DNA of 64,000 nucleotides, taken from contig NZ_JACVBX010000001.1 of assembly GCF_014852585.1 (NCBI RefSeq), positions 62,001 through 126,000 of the forward strand, given 5' to 3'. The notes beneath the pieces are model-generated. The model was not told where the DNA came from and did not search any database. It saw only the letters and a list, made by a program, of their open reading frames with translations. This stretch comes from Pseudomonas sp. PDM18 (GTDB lineage: Bacteria; Pseudomonadota; Gammaproteobacteria; Pseudomonadales; Pseudomonadaceae). The position numbers were made by a program, and so were the translations under genes. This document shows positions 1 through 10,863 of this stretch, piece by piece. Numbering within the stretch: the first letter of the stretch is position 1; each line of letters begins with the position of its first letter.

Positions 1-2116
<2,116 letters not shown>

Positions 2117-2590
2117 CAACTGATCTCCACGCTAGGGAAGCTTGAAATCACACGTCGGACACCGTGTATCGGGACCGTTCGGCTGTGCCGAGGTTAGTCC
2201 CAAAGCTTGCGGCACACCCGCCGACGCGATAGCCGGGGCGTTCTGATCGAGTCATCGCACATGGCAAACGCTCGATTCATACGCCCGTTTGATTTGGGTG
2301 CGCCCACCTTCTAGGAAAAGCCAGGGCTTGTCAATCGGCGAGACGTAACAGTCGCAAAGCGGCCGGGGCGTCTGGGCCGGAGCATTCAGCGCAGCCCTGA
2401 CGACCTATTCACCACACCTATCGTGACAATTGCCACCTGGCACCGACGTCCCGACAGCCACTGTTCAAACCCCATGGCCCGCGCTAGAGTCGGGCGCAAT
2501 GGCGATCTGCCTCCTGCCAACGCCGGCAGACGCCTGGAACCTGTGGAATACAAAACAACAAGAAGCCCATGGCTCCAAGGAGTTGGAACG
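2117..2590. other. Divergent intergenic region between fadB and the 2591 gene
   Basis: 474 bases separate two divergent starts. I see no convincing coding sequence. The region should hold the fadB promoter (leftward) and the promoter of the exported-protein gene (rightward). The only motif I can single out is the PsrA-like dyad at 2264-2278. Confidence 0.6.
2264..2278. promoter_or_regulatory. PsrA-like operator upstream of fadB
   Basis: The sequence GCAAAC-GCTC-GATTC reads on the fadB strand as GAATC-N4-GTTTGC. It differs at one base from the published PsrA consensus, (G/C)AAAC-N2-4-GTTT(G/C). PsrA is the long-chain fatty-acid-responsive TetR repressor of fadBA operons in Pseudomonas. The site is about 150 bp upstream of the fadB ATG. 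A single short motif in GC-rich DNA can occur by chance. Confidence 0.4.
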
Positions 2591-3397
2591 ATGCCCAGCC
2601 GTCCGCTAGTGCGTCTGCTGTCTGCGCTCGCGCTCACCGCCCTGCCCCTCATCGCTGCCGCCGACGCCGCCAGCGACCTCCTCAATGTCCACCAGACACG
2701 CCTCGCCGCCCAGCGCAGTCTTGGCGATTTCTTCATGTTCAATGCAATGGAAGGCGACCAGAAGTACGCCAAGTTAGTCGAAGCCTCGTCGCAGAGCGCC
2801 ACCGACGCCCTGGGCAAGCTCGGGGAAATGCCCGGCAACGAATCGAAGAAGCTCAAGACCGAACTGCAGGACGAATGGAAGGCCTACGCGACCCAACTGC
2901 ACACGCTCACAGGCGCGCTGGACAAGAGCGGCTACACCGACCTGCAACCAGTGGCCGACCTCGCTGCGCAGAACCGCAAGCTGCTGGACACCGCCGAGCA
3001 ACTCTACGCCAAGATCCAGGAGGAAAGCGGCAGCAAGGTCCCGCCACTGACCCAGCAGACCCGCGAGCAGAGCCTACTGATGCAGGACATCGCGGTGGAT
3101 TACGCCTCGCGCAACGCCTCGGTGGGCGCCAGCTTCTTCGGCGGCGGGGAGGAGCGCCCGCTGGATGACCTGGCCAACCGCTTCGCGATCAACCTGGTGA
3201 AGCTACAGCAGGCGCCGCAGACCACGCCGGAGATCGGCCAGGAACTACGCGGCGTGGCGATCAAGTGGCGCTACATTGAGAAATCGCTGCAGAACTACAA
3301 CCAGAACAGCGTGCCCTTCCTGATCAACAAGTACTCCGACCGCATTATCGAAGACCTGGAGAAGGTCTCCGGCCTCTATGCCGCGCAGCAGAGCTGA
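2591..3397 (+). CDS. Exported helical protein of unknown function
   Basis: 268 residues. The ATG at 2591 follows an AAGGAG ribosome binding site (2577-2582), and translation opens with a typical Sec signal peptide (basic MPSRPLVR, then a hydrophobic stretch, cleavage near AAADA). The mature part is almost entirely predicted alpha-helical, with long charged and Gln-rich amphipathic segments and no cysteine or enzyme motif. The pattern resembles periplasmic four-helix sensor modules such as PilJ/NIT-type regions, but there is no downstream transmembrane or signalling domain. It is probably the counterpart of an uncharacterised gene next to faoAB in P. aeruginosa. It converges with the next gene, 5 bases apart. 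Function unknown. Confidence 0.85.
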   Translation: MPSRPLVRLLSALALTALPLIAAADAASDLLNVHQTRLAAQRSLGDFFMFNAMEGDQKYAKLVEASSQSATDALGKLGEMPGNESKKLKTELQDEWKAYATQLHTLTGALDKSGYTDLQPVADLAAQNRKLLDTAEQLYAKIQEESGSKVPPLTQQTREQSLLMQDIAVDYASRNASVGASFFGGGEERPLDDLANRFAINLVKLQQAPQTTPEIGQELRGVAIKWRYIEKSLQNYNQNSVPFLINKYSDRIIEDLEKVSGLYAAQQS

Positions 3398-3402
3398 TCG
3401 CC

Positions 3403-3837
3403 TCAGGCATGCTGTTTAAGGAAAGTGGCGACCCGCTCAAGGTCGCTGCTGTCGCCCCGCTCGCCCCAGTACAGCGCGAGGAACTGGGGCGTCGCCTCGA
3501 CCATGTAGACGTCCCTGGGCAGGCTGGCCAGCGCCTGGGCAAGCTCGGCAGGGGCGCTCGCCTCGCGCCAGCGGTCCAGCCAGACGCCCGGCTCGCTCTG
3601 CCAGTAGCACCAAACATCGCGGTTCTTCCCACGGGCGCGGTGGTATTGCGCGCACTGGCGCGGCGGTTGCCGTTCCAGCCAGTGCGGCCACTCCTGCTGC
3701 GCCATCTGCATGGCCAGGCCCAGGCGTCGCGCCTGCAGGCGCAGGTCCATCTGCCCGCGCTGGCCGCGCGACGGGATCAGCCAGGTCAGCGGGCTGAGCA
3801 CCAGAGCGATGAGAAGAATTACCATCCAGGTGGTCAT
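3403..3837 (-). CDS. Small inner-membrane-anchored protein of unknown function
   Basis: 144 residues from ATG 3837. An in-frame TTG at 3864 would add nine residues, but the ATG puts the single hydrophobic helix (roughly residues 4-22, VILLIALVLSPLTWLI) at the N terminus as an uncleaved anchor. The remaining 120 residues are soluble, rich in Arg, Trp and Gln, and likely cytoplasmic by the positive-inside rule. There is no recognised domain. The gene lies between an exported protein and a universal stress protein, with a promoter region shared divergently with the latter. The start is uncertain because no strong ribosome binding site precedes either candidate. Confidence 0.75.
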   Translation of the reverse strand: MTTWMVILLIALVLSPLTWLIPSRGQRGQMDLRLQARRLGLAMQMAQQEWPHWLERQPPRQCAQYHRARGKNRDVWCYWQSEPGVWLDRWREASAPAELAQALASLPRDVYMVEATPQFLALYWGERGDSSDLERVATFLKQHA

Positions 3838-3918
3838 ATGGGTTATACCGGTCAAACAGGTCAAGCACGGCCATTGGGGCCATACTGATTAATAACGAGT
3901 CCCCCGGAGGAGACGCTC

Positions 3919-4359
3919 ATGCCCTACCAACACATTCTGGTCGCCGTCGACCTTACCGAAGAATGCGATCCGGTGATGAAGCGGGCGGTCGCGCTGGCCA
4001 AGGCCAACGATGCCCGGCTCTCGGCGGTGCATGTGGTCGAGCCCATGGCCATGGCCTTCGGTGGCGACGTGCCGATGGACCTGTCGATGCTGCAACAGCA
4101 GCAGTTCGACCAGGCCAAGGAACGCCTGCACCAGTTCACCCTTACCTACGCCGAGATCACCAGCTCCCAGTGCCACCTGGTCTACGGCCAGCCGCGCCAG
4201 GAAATCCACCGCCTTGCCGATGAGCAGGACTGCGACCTGATCGTCGTCGGCAGCCACGGCCGCCACGGCCTCGCCCTGCTGCTGGGCTCCACCGCCAACG
4301 ACGTGCTGCACGGTGCTCCCTGCGATGTCCTCGCCGTGCGCCTGCAGAAAACCAGCTGA
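3919..4359 (+). CDS. Universal stress protein, UspA family
   Basis: 146 residues, the usual length of a single Usp domain, preceded by a strong CGGAGGAG site. The alpha/beta fold is recognisable from the opening strand (YQHILVAVDLTEE) and the C-terminal VVGSHGRHG...GS segment that contacts nucleotide in ATP-binding members. The spacing between the second glycine and the final GS is eight residues rather than the canonical nine, so ATP binding is not assured. Usp proteins are cytoplasmic and induced by growth arrest or anaerobiosis. The gene is monocistronic, followed by a bidirectional terminator. Confidence 0.93.
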   Translation: MPYQHILVAVDLTEECDPVMKRAVALAKANDARLSAVHVVEPMAMAFGGDVPMDLSMLQQQQFDQAKERLHQFTLTYAEITSSQCHLVYGQPRQEIHRLADEQDCDLIVVGSHGRHGLALLLGSTANDVLHGAPCDVLAVRLQKTS

Positions 4360-4376
4360 GTCAAGCCGGGTAGAGA

Positions 4377-4402
4377 GCGGGCCCTGCGGGGCCCGCTTCG
4401 TT
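4377..4402. terminator. Bidirectional rho-independent terminator
   Basis: Perfect 8-bp stem GCGGGCCC / GGGCCCGC with a TGCG loop, followed by TTCGTTT on the plus strand. It sits between the convergent stress-protein gene and the 4403 gene and probably serves the former. Confidence 0.75.
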
Positions 4403-5089
4403 TCAGGCCCCGAGCATGTCGCCGCTCATCAGCAGCGGCCGCACCTTCTGTAACTGCGCCTCCAGCGAGTAGCTCATGCTCGACGCCATGGAGAAGAAGC
4501 TGAGGAAAGCCTTCAGGTTCGAGTCGCCGTCGCAGGTCTCGTGAATTCGCTGCCAGAACGCCTGGTTCACCAGCTGCAACTGCTGGAACTGCTTCACCAG
4601 CCCCTTCAGCTCCCAATCCGCATGCCGCCCTTCACGGAAGTTGAAGTACTGGCGCATCAAGTACAGCGACACCGCGCGCAGGATGAACTCCTGGTTGCTG
4701 GCGAACGGCAGGTGCTGCTGCGCCATCGGCTTGAGCTTGCCCAACAAGGGGCAGGCGCTGGTCGCCATGATCACCCCGAGCAGCGCCCGCAGGCCCTCTT
4801 CCAGCCCCGCGTGCTTGATGTACTCGCGCTCCGGCGTGCGTACCTGCACCGAGACCTTCTTGAAGGCCGGCAAACCACGGAAATCCTCGATCACCCGGTG
4901 CAGGTCCACCGCCGCCGGGCAGTGGCTGTACTGCGCCGGGTTCAGCGGGCAGTTGCTGCAACGGTTGTTCTCCAGACGCGTCCAGCGCGGGGTCTGGGCG
5001 GCTATCTGGGCGTCGTACTGGCGCTCCAGTTCGATGCGGTAACTGAACTCGTGCTCATCATCCAGGGTGATGCGGTACTCGATTGCCAT
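4403..5089 (-). CDS. Conserved protein of unknown function with an N-terminal Cys cluster
   Basis: 228 residues from ATG 5089. No enzyme family is recognised. Three cysteines are clustered as C44-x2-C47-x9-C57 (NNRCSNCPLNPAQYSHC), suggesting a zinc or iron-sulfur site, followed by a mostly helical region with one more Cys in a TSACPLLG segment. There is no signal peptide or membrane span, so it is probably cytoplasmic. It lies 62 bases downstream of the ABC-F gene in the same direction and may be co-transcribed with it. Its position matches an uncharacterised P. aeruginosa gene next to the Uup homologue. Confidence 0.85.
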   Translation of the reverse strand: MAIEYRITLDDEHEFSYRIELERQYDAQIAAQTPRWTRLENNRCSNCPLNPAQYSHCPAAVDLHRVIEDFRGLPAFKKVSVQVRTPEREYIKHAGLEEGLRALLGVIMATSACPLLGKLKPMAQQHLPFASNQEFILRAVSLYLMRQYFNFREGRHADWELKGLVKQFQQLQLVNQAFWQRIHETCDGDSNLKAFLSFFSMASSMSYSLEAQLQKVRPLLMSGDMLGA

Positions 5090-5151
5090 TCAGCCATCCC
5101 TAACAGTCTTTGATCAGCGATACGCACGGGCACATCACCGGACCGAACGGA

Positions 5152-7065
5152 TCACTCCTCCAGTTCAGCCCAGCGCTCGATCAGGTGGTCCAGCTCCCCT
5201 TGCAGCGACCCCAGGCGATCCAGAACCGCCTGCGCCTCGCTCGGCGGACGCTGGTAGAACGTCGGCGACGCTGTCTCTGCCTGCAGCGTGGCCATTTCCG
5301 TCTCCAGGGCCTCGATCAGCCCGGGAATGGCTTCCAGCTCACGCTGCAGCTTGTAGCTCAGCTTCTTCTTCGGCGCCGCCGCTTCCACCGCAGCCGGTGC
5401 CGCCACAGGCACTTCAGCGACAGGTGCGGCAGCGGGCTTATCGCCCTTCTCCTCACCCACGCCGAGCAACTTGGGCGAGCCGCCCTGGCGCAGCCAGTCC
5501 TGGTAGCCACCGACGAATTCGCGCACGCGCCCTTCGCCTTCGAACACCAGGGTGCTGGTCACCACGTTGTCGAGGAAGGCCCGGTCGTGGCTGACCATCA
5601 GTACGGTGCCATCGAAGGTCAGCAGCACTTCTTCCAGCAGTTCCAGGGTTTCCACGTCCAGGTCGTTGGTCGGTTCGTCCAGCACCAGCAGGTTGGCTGG
5701 CTTGCTGAACAACTTCGCCAGCAACAGGCGTGCCCGCTCGCCACCGGAGAGCGCTTTCACCGGGGTCCGGGCGCGCTGCGGGGAGAACAGGAAGTCGCCC
5801 AGGTAGCTGAGGACATGGCGATTCTGCCCGTTGATCGTGATGAATTCGCGACCTTCGGAAATATTGTCGATGACGGTCTTTTCCGGCTCCAGCTGGTGAC
5901 GCAGCTGGTCGAAATAAGCCACTTCCAGTCGGGTGCCTTCCTTGACGCTGCCCGAAGTCGGCTGCAGGTCGCCCAGCAGCAGCTTGAGCAGTGTGGTCTT
6001 GCCGGTACCGTTGGCGCCCAGCAGGCCGATACGGTCGCCGCGCTGCAGCACCAGGGAGAAATCACGGATCAGCGCCGGGCCGCCCGGATGGGCGAAGCCG
6101 GCCTTCTCGACGACGATCACCTGCTTGCCGGACTTCTCGGCCGTCTCCATCTGGAAGCTGGCCTTGCCCTGGCGCTCGCGGCGTTCGGCGCGTTCGTTGC
6201 GCATCGCCTTCAGCGCGCGCACGCGGCCTTCGTTACGGGTGCGGCGGGCCTTGATGCCCTGGCGAATCCAGACTTCTTCCTGGGCCAGGCGCTTGTCGAA
6301 CAGCGCGTTGGCTGCCTCTTCCGCCGCCAGTTCCTGCTCTTTATGGACGAGGAAGCTGGCGTAGTCGCCGTTCCAGTCGATCAGGTGGCCGCGGTCCAGC
6401 TCGAGGATGCGGGTGGCCACGGCCTGCAGGAAGGAGCGGTCGTGGGTGATGAACAGCACGGCGCCGGGGAAGTCCTCCAGGGCGTTTTCCAGCCAGGCGA
6501 TGGCGCCGATGTCCAGATGGTTGGTCGGCTCGTCCAGCAGCAGCAGGTCGGGCTCGGCGACCAGCGCCTGGGCCAGCAGCACGCGACGGCGCCAGCCACC
6601 GGAGAGCTCGGCGAGGGTCTTGTCGGCCGGCAGCTGCAGGCGGCTCAGGGTGGTGTCCACCAGTTGCCCCAGGCGCCAGCCGTCACGGGCTTCGAGGTCC
6701 TGCTGGACGTGCGCCAGCTTGTTCAGGTCTTCTTCGCTCTCGATGTGCATGCTCAGATGGTGGTAGCGCGCCAGCAGTTCGCCGACTTCGGCCAGGCCTT
6801 CGGCGACCACATCGTAGACGGTGCGATCGTCGGCGCGCGGCAGTTCCTGCGGCAGCTCACCGATCTTCAGCGACGGGGCGCGCCAGATGTCGCCGTCATC
6901 GGGCTTCTGCTCGCCCTTGACCAGCTTGAGCATGCTCGACTTGCCGGTGCCGTTGCGGCCGATGATGCAGACCCGCTCACCGCGAGCGATCTGCCAGGAC
7001 ACCTTATCCAGCAGCGGAGTGGTGCCGAAGGCGAGGGACACGTCGGTTAACTTGAGCAGAGTCAT
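5152..7065 (-). CDS. uup: ABC-F family ATPase, Uup type
   Basis: 637 residues with two complete nucleotide-binding domains and no membrane segments, as in ABC-F translation factors. Walker A motifs GRNGTGKSS (about 37) and GANGTGKTT (about 350), ABC signatures LSGGWRRR and LSGGERAR, and Walker B motifs LLLDEPTNHLDI and LVLDEPTNDLDV are all intact. The linker between the domains is highly charged. After an Ala/Pro spacer the C terminus forms a roughly 70-residue coiled coil, which together with the length points to Uup rather than EttA or Ybit. Uup proteins act on the ribosome and affect precise transposon excision in E. coli. The symbol is by family resemblance. Confidence 0.93.
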   Translation of the reverse strand: MTLLKLTDVSLAFGTTPLLDKVSWQIARGERVCIIGRNGTGKSSMLKLVKGEQKPDDGDIWRAPSLKIGELPQELPRADDRTVYDVVAEGLAEVGELLARYHHLSMHIESEEDLNKLAHVQQDLEARDGWRLGQLVDTTLSRLQLPADKTLAELSGGWRRRVLLAQALVAEPDLLLLDEPTNHLDIGAIAWLENALEDFPGAVLFITHDRSFLQAVATRILELDRGHLIDWNGDYASFLVHKEQELAAEEAANALFDKRLAQEEVWIRQGIKARRTRNEGRVRALKAMRNERAERRERQGKASFQMETAEKSGKQVIVVEKAGFAHPGGPALIRDFSLVLQRGDRIGLLGANGTGKTTLLKLLLGDLQPTSGSVKEGTRLEVAYFDQLRHQLEPEKTVIDNISEGREFITINGQNRHVLSYLGDFLFSPQRARTPVKALSGGERARLLLAKLFSKPANLLVLDEPTNDLDVETLELLEEVLLTFDGTVLMVSHDRAFLDNVVTSTLVFEGEGRVREFVGGYQDWLRQGGSPKLLGVGEEKGDKPAAAPVAEVPVAAPAAVEAAAPKKKLSYKLQRELEAIPGLIEALETEMATLQAETASPTFYQRPPSEAQAVLDRLGSLQGELDHLIERWAELEE

Positions 7066-7276
7066 GAGGGCATCTTCCGTAAAACAGGGCGCGCAGTTTA
7101 AGGGAAAGCGCGGAAAAGTCAGAGGGGTGCGGACAAAGTGCCGGGGCGAGACATTCGTCCGCCTTTGAGCCAGGCAGCCCTGGTGGCGCTTTCACCCCCT
7201 GCGCGCAACAGGCTAAGCTACCCGGCAGCGGGCGCGCGCCATTCCTGCGCCCACCGATCATCTTCCCGGAAGAGCC

Positions 7277-9202
7277 ATGCGCGGTCGCCTTTTTTCCCTG
7301 TTTTCCTGCCTGATCCTCAGCCTGTCCGCCTCGACAGCCAACGCAGCGTCCCTGCCCCAGCAGCGCCAGATGTACGACGAGGCGCAGAAGGCCCTGGCGC
7401 GCGGCGACAGCGGCCCGTACTTCAGCTACCAATCGGCACTGGCCGATTATCCGCTGCAGCCGTACCTGGCCTACGACGAGCTGACCAACCGCCTGAAAAG
7501 CGCCAGCAACGCCGAGATCGAGCGCTTCATCGAGCAGCACGGCGACCTGCCGCAGATCAACTGGCTGAAGCTGCGCTGGATGCGCCAGCTCGCGGATCGC
7601 GGCGACTGGAACACCTTCGTCCGTTATTACGACCCGAAGATGAATTTCACCGAGCTGGACTGCCTCTATGGCCAGTACCAGCTGGGCCACGGCAACAAGG
7701 CCGACGGCTACGCCACCGCCGAGAAGCTCTGGCTGGTCGGCAAGCCGCAGCCCGATGCCTGCGACACGACCTTCGCCCTGTGGCAGGCCGACGGCCAGCT
7801 CACCGAGGAGAAGGTCTGGAAGCGCCTGAAACTGGCCGCCGAGAAAGGCAACTACAGCCTCGCCAGCGTGCTCTCCAAGCGCCTGCCGACCCTCGGCAGC
7901 CAGGGCGCGCTGATGGTCAACGTGGCGCAGAACCCTGCGCAGCTGAGCCAGACCACCCGTTTCGGCGCCCGTGACCACGCCACCGCCGACGTCGTCGGCC
8001 TGGGCCTGCGCCGCCTCGCCAAGCAGGATCCGGAAAAGGCCATCAGCCTGCTCGACTACTACAGCTCGGTGCTGCCCTTCTCCACCGACGAGAAAGTCTC
8101 CATCGCCCGCGAGATCGGCCTGAGTCTGGCGCGCCGCTATGATCCGCGCGCGCTGCCGATGATGGTCAAGTACGACCCTCAACTGCGCGACGACACCGTC
8201 ACCGAATGGCGCCTGCGCCTGCTGCTGCGCCTGGGACGCTGGGAAGAAGCCTACGAACTGACCCGCGCCCTGCCGCCGTCGCTGGCCGAGACCAACCGCT
8301 GGAAATACTGGCAGGCACGCTCGCTGCAACTGGCGCAGCCGCAGAACAAGCAGGCCATCAGCCTGTACCAGCCGGTGGCCGGCGAGCGTGACTTCTACGG
8401 CTTCCTCGCCGCCGACCGGATCAACGCGCCCTACCAGCTCAACAATCGACCTGTTTCGCCCGATGCCGGGACGATGCAGCGCGTGCGCAACGCGCCGAGC
8501 ACCCGCCGCGCCCTGGAGTTCTATGCCCGCGGCGAGATCATCAACGCCCGACGCGAGTGGTATCACGCTGCCCGCCACCTGAGCCACGACGAGCTGTTGG
8601 CCCAGGCGAAGATCGCCTACGACATGCAGTGGTACTTCCCGGCCATCCGCGCGATCAGCCAAGCCAAATACTGGGACGATCTCGATATCCGCTTCCCCAT
8701 GGCCTACCGCAACACCCTGGTGCGCGAGGCGCGCAATCGCGGCTTGCACTCCAGCTGGATGTTCGCCATCACCCGCCAGGAAAGCGCCTTCATGTCCGAT
8801 GCGCGCTCCGGCGTCGGCGCCACCGGCCTGATGCAACTGATGCCGGCCACCGCCAAGGAAACTTCGCGCAAGTTCGGTATCCCGCTGGCCTCGCCGCAGC
8901 AACTCATCGTGCCGGACGTGAACATCCAGCTCGGCGCCGCCTACCTGAGCCAGGTGCACGGCCAGTTCAACGGCAACCGTGTGCTCGCCACCGCCGCCTA
9001 CAACGCCGGCCCCGGCCGTGTGCGCCAGTGGCTGAAGGATGCGCGTCACCTGGCCTTCGACGTCTGGGTCGAGACCATTCCGTTCGACGAGACCCGCTCC
9101 TACGTGCAGAACGTGCTGTCCTACGCGGTGATCTATGGGCAAAAGCTCAACGCGCCGCAACCCATCGTCGACTGGCACGAACGCTTCTTCGACGAGCTCT
9201 GA
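7277..9202 (+). CDS. slt: Soluble lytic murein transglycosylase Slt
   Basis: 641 residues, close to E. coli Slt70. A signal peptide of about 23 residues ends at STANA. The large N-terminal half is helical (superhelical U and L domains), and the C-terminal goose-type lysozyme domain carries the catalytic glutamate in TRQESAF (about residue 501), GLMQLMPATA and the AYNAGPGR motif. It cleaves the MurNAc-GlcNAc bond with formation of 1,6-anhydromuropeptides in the periplasm. The ATG at 7277 is preceded by GGAAGAG. It is divergent from uup across about 210 bases and followed by a GC-rich hairpin. Confidence 0.95.
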   Translation: MRGRLFSLFSCLILSLSASTANAASLPQQRQMYDEAQKALARGDSGPYFSYQSALADYPLQPYLAYDELTNRLKSASNAEIERFIEQHGDLPQINWLKLRWMRQLADRGDWNTFVRYYDPKMNFTELDCLYGQYQLGHGNKADGYATAEKLWLVGKPQPDACDTTFALWQADGQLTEEKVWKRLKLAAEKGNYSLASVLSKRLPTLGSQGALMVNVAQNPAQLSQTTRFGARDHATADVVGLGLRRLAKQDPEKAISLLDYYSSVLPFSTDEKVSIAREIGLSLARRYDPRALPMMVKYDPQLRDDTVTEWRLRLLLRLGRWEEAYELTRALPPSLAETNRWKYWQARSLQLAQPQNKQAISLYQPVAGERDFYGFLAADRINAPYQLNNRPVSPDAGTMQRVRNAPSTRRALEFYARGEIINARREWYHAARHLSHDELLAQAKIAYDMQWYFPAIRAISQAKYWDDLDIRFPMAYRNTLVREARNRGLHSSWMFAITRQESAFMSDARSGVGATGLMQLMPATAKETSRKFGIPLASPQQLIVPDVNIQLGAAYLSQVHGQFNGNRVLATAAYNAGPGRVRQWLKDARHLAFDVWVETIPFDETRSYVQNVLSYAVIYGQKLNAPQPIVDWHERFFDEL

Positions 9203-9210
9203 CCCCTCCC

Positions 9211-9235
9211 CCGCCCGGCACCGCCGGGCGGTCTT
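9211..9235 (+). terminator. Terminator-like hairpin after slt
   Basis: Perfect 8-bp stem CCGCCCGG / CCGGGCGG with a CACCG loop, followed by the short TCTTA. The U-tract is weak, so it may only attenuate read-through into the downstream gene. Confidence 0.5.
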
Positions 9236-9261
9236 AATCCCCTCACGGAAAAGGAAATTCC

Positions 9262-9642
9262 ATGCGCCAGTCGCTCCTCTCCCTCACCGTCCTGGCCGCC
9301 GGCCTGCTCAGTGCCGACCTGGCCCTCGCCGCCTGCGAGAAGCCGCGCAACGCCTTCGACAGCGTGTACTGCCTGAGCACCGAGTACGCCCAGGTGGACC
9401 GCGAGCTGAACAATGAATTCGGCACCCTGCGCAAGATGCTCAACGATGGCCAGAAGGCCGCGCTGAAGAAGAGCCAGATTGCCTGGATCAAGGACCGAGA
9501 CGCCCAGTGCAGCTACGAGCGCGACGGCGGCTACTTCGTCAACCTGCAGTGCGCCGTGGACAAGACCAACGAGCGCCTGGTCGTGCTGCGCGAGCGTGAG
9601 CGCGAGTGCCAGAGCACCGGTTGCGTCGACGGCAAGCTGTAA
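9262..9642 (+). CDS. LprI-like exported protein (DUF1311)
   Basis: 126 residues with a signal peptide ending near ALAA and a strong AAGGAAA ribosome binding site. The mature domain matches the DUF1311 / LprI N-terminal pattern: an early Cys pair (CEKPRNAFDSVYC), a D/E-rich helix with LNNEFG, the KKSQIAWIKDRDAQC motif and further cysteines, consistent with periplasmic disulfides. Mycobacterial LprI inhibits lysozyme, but most proteobacterial members are uncharacterised. It lies directly after slt, a lysozyme-fold enzyme, so a modulatory role is conceivable but unproven. Confidence 0.85.
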   Translation: MRQSLLSLTVLAAGLLSADLALAACEKPRNAFDSVYCLSTEYAQVDRELNNEFGTLRKMLNDGQKAALKKSQIAWIKDRDAQCSYERDGGYFVNLQCAVDKTNERLVVLRERERECQSTGCVDGKL

Positions 9643-9656
9643 CGCCCTGGAGCTTC

Positions 9657-9748
9657 CTGTAGGAACGAGGGGGACGCCATCGTTATTGCTCGCGAACGCT
9701 CTTCGCCTGACGCATTGGCCTCAAGCGGGTTCGCGAGCTCGCTCCTAC
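9657..9748. repeat. Degenerate REP-type inverted repeat
   Basis: The stretch contains diverged copies of the Pseudomonas REP sequence seen intact at 10864-10941: CTGTAGGAACGAG with ATTGCTCGCGAACGC on the left, and GGTTCGCGAGCTCGCTCCTAC inverted on the right. It fills the gap between convergent genes. Confidence 0.6.
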
Positions 9749-9762
9749 TGGGAATCCCCCAC

Positions 9763-10572
9763 CTACTCCAAGACTTCCACGTCCATGCCCACGCGCAGCG
9801 CTCCGCCGTTCAGGGCAATCAGGTTCTGGCCGAACAGGGCTTCGCCATTGACGTTGCGATAGCTCAGCAGGGTCGCCAGCGGCTCACGGGCGGCATCGCG
9901 CTCGCCGGTGTGCGGGTCGATGGTGGTGAGGATGCAGCGCGAGCAGGGCTTGGCCACCTTGAAGGTGACGTCGCCGATGCGGATGCGCTTCCAGCCGTCT
10001 TCGGCGAAGGGTTCGGCGCCGGTGACCACCAGGTTCGGGCGGAAGCGCAGCATCTCCAGCGGGCGACCGACCTTGGCCGACAGATCATCCAGCGAACCCT
10101 GGCCGATCAGCAGCAGCGGGAAGCCATCCGCAAAATGCACCTGCTCACCGGGTTCGGCGTAGGCGGTATCCACCTGGCGCGCGCGCTGCTCGGGCATCTG
10201 CACCAGACGCACGTCGCGGCCGAGGAAGCTGCTCAGCCACTGCGCGGCCTCATCGCCGGCGTCCGGCACTTGCAGCATGTCGCGCCAGATCAGCACGCCG
10301 CGCAGGTTGTCGTCGCGGCCGGGCACATTCACCAGCAGGTCATCCATACCCGGCGCGCGAAGGCGCAAGGCGGCGAAGCCATCCTGCCAGCGCGCCTCGA
10401 TGCGGCCCATCTGCGGCAGCAGGCGCTGGGTCAGGAAGCGGCCATTGGACGCTTCCACCACCAACCAGCGTCGATCCCCTTCCAGGCCCAATGCGTCCAG
10501 GCGGACCGATTCCAGGGGCTCGTAGGCCGTGGATTTGACCGGGTAGCGGTAGAGCGCGCTCAGGCTGTACAT
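9763..10572 (-). CDS. MOSC domain-containing protein
   Basis: 269 residues: an N-terminal MOSC beta-barrel (opening LSALYRYPVKS, with LDALGLEGDRRW) followed by the catalytic MOSC domain with the conserved cysteine region KPCSRCILTTIDP near residues 205-215. MOSC proteins bind molybdenum cofactor or carry the sulfurated Mo ligand. The closest bacterial type is YcbX (N-hydroxylated purine detoxification), but the C-terminal ferredoxin domain of YcbX is absent. It is bounded on both sides by REP repeats and appears monocistronic. Confidence 0.9.
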   Translation of the reverse strand: MYSLSALYRYPVKSTAYEPLESVRLDALGLEGDRRWLVVEASNGRFLTQRLLPQMGRIEARWQDGFAALRLRAPGMDDLLVNVPGRDDNLRGVLIWRDMLQVPDAGDEAAQWLSSFLGRDVRLVQMPEQRARQVDTAYAEPGEQVHFADGFPLLLIGQGSLDDLSAKVGRPLEMLRFRPNLVVTGAEPFAEDGWKRIRIGDVTFKVAKPCSRCILTTIDPHTGERDAAREPLATLLSYRNVNGEALFGQNLIALNGGALRVGMDVEVLE

Positions 10573-10753
10573 GGGAAGCTTCCTTTCATGCAGGCGAAAG
10601 CGACCTTATACGGCGTGGGACGGGCGTCGAGCAATGGGCATTTCGGTCGCGGGCATGGGCCGCCCCTGCAGATACGCCTGACGCTGACGGAGCAGGAAGA
10701 AGGGATCTCGCGAAGATGCTCCGCTCCAATCTGGAAACCTCTGCGCTGGCAGC

Positions 10754-10799
10754 CCCTCTCCCCAGCCCTATCCCTTCAGGGAGAGGGCTGGGGAGAGGG
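10754..10799. repeat. 16-bp perfect inverted repeat
   Basis: Arms CCCTCTCCCCAGCCCT (10754-10769) and AGGGCTGGGGAGAGGG (10784-10799) are perfectly complementary around a 14-base loop. The loop itself contains a smaller TCCCT...AGGGA dyad. The form is typical of dispersed intergenic palindromes in pseudomonads, and it could also end cheV transcripts. Confidence 0.75.
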
Positions 10800-10863
10800 A
10801 ATGCAGGCACGAACTTTCAGAAGAAGACACTTGCTCCTACAAGAGCGGGACCGGCTTTTCCCT

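Noticed and set aside
3838..3864. Longer TTG start for the 3403 gene
   Set aside because: Adds nine residues before an N-terminal membrane helix and has no better ribosome binding site; ATG 3837 preferred.
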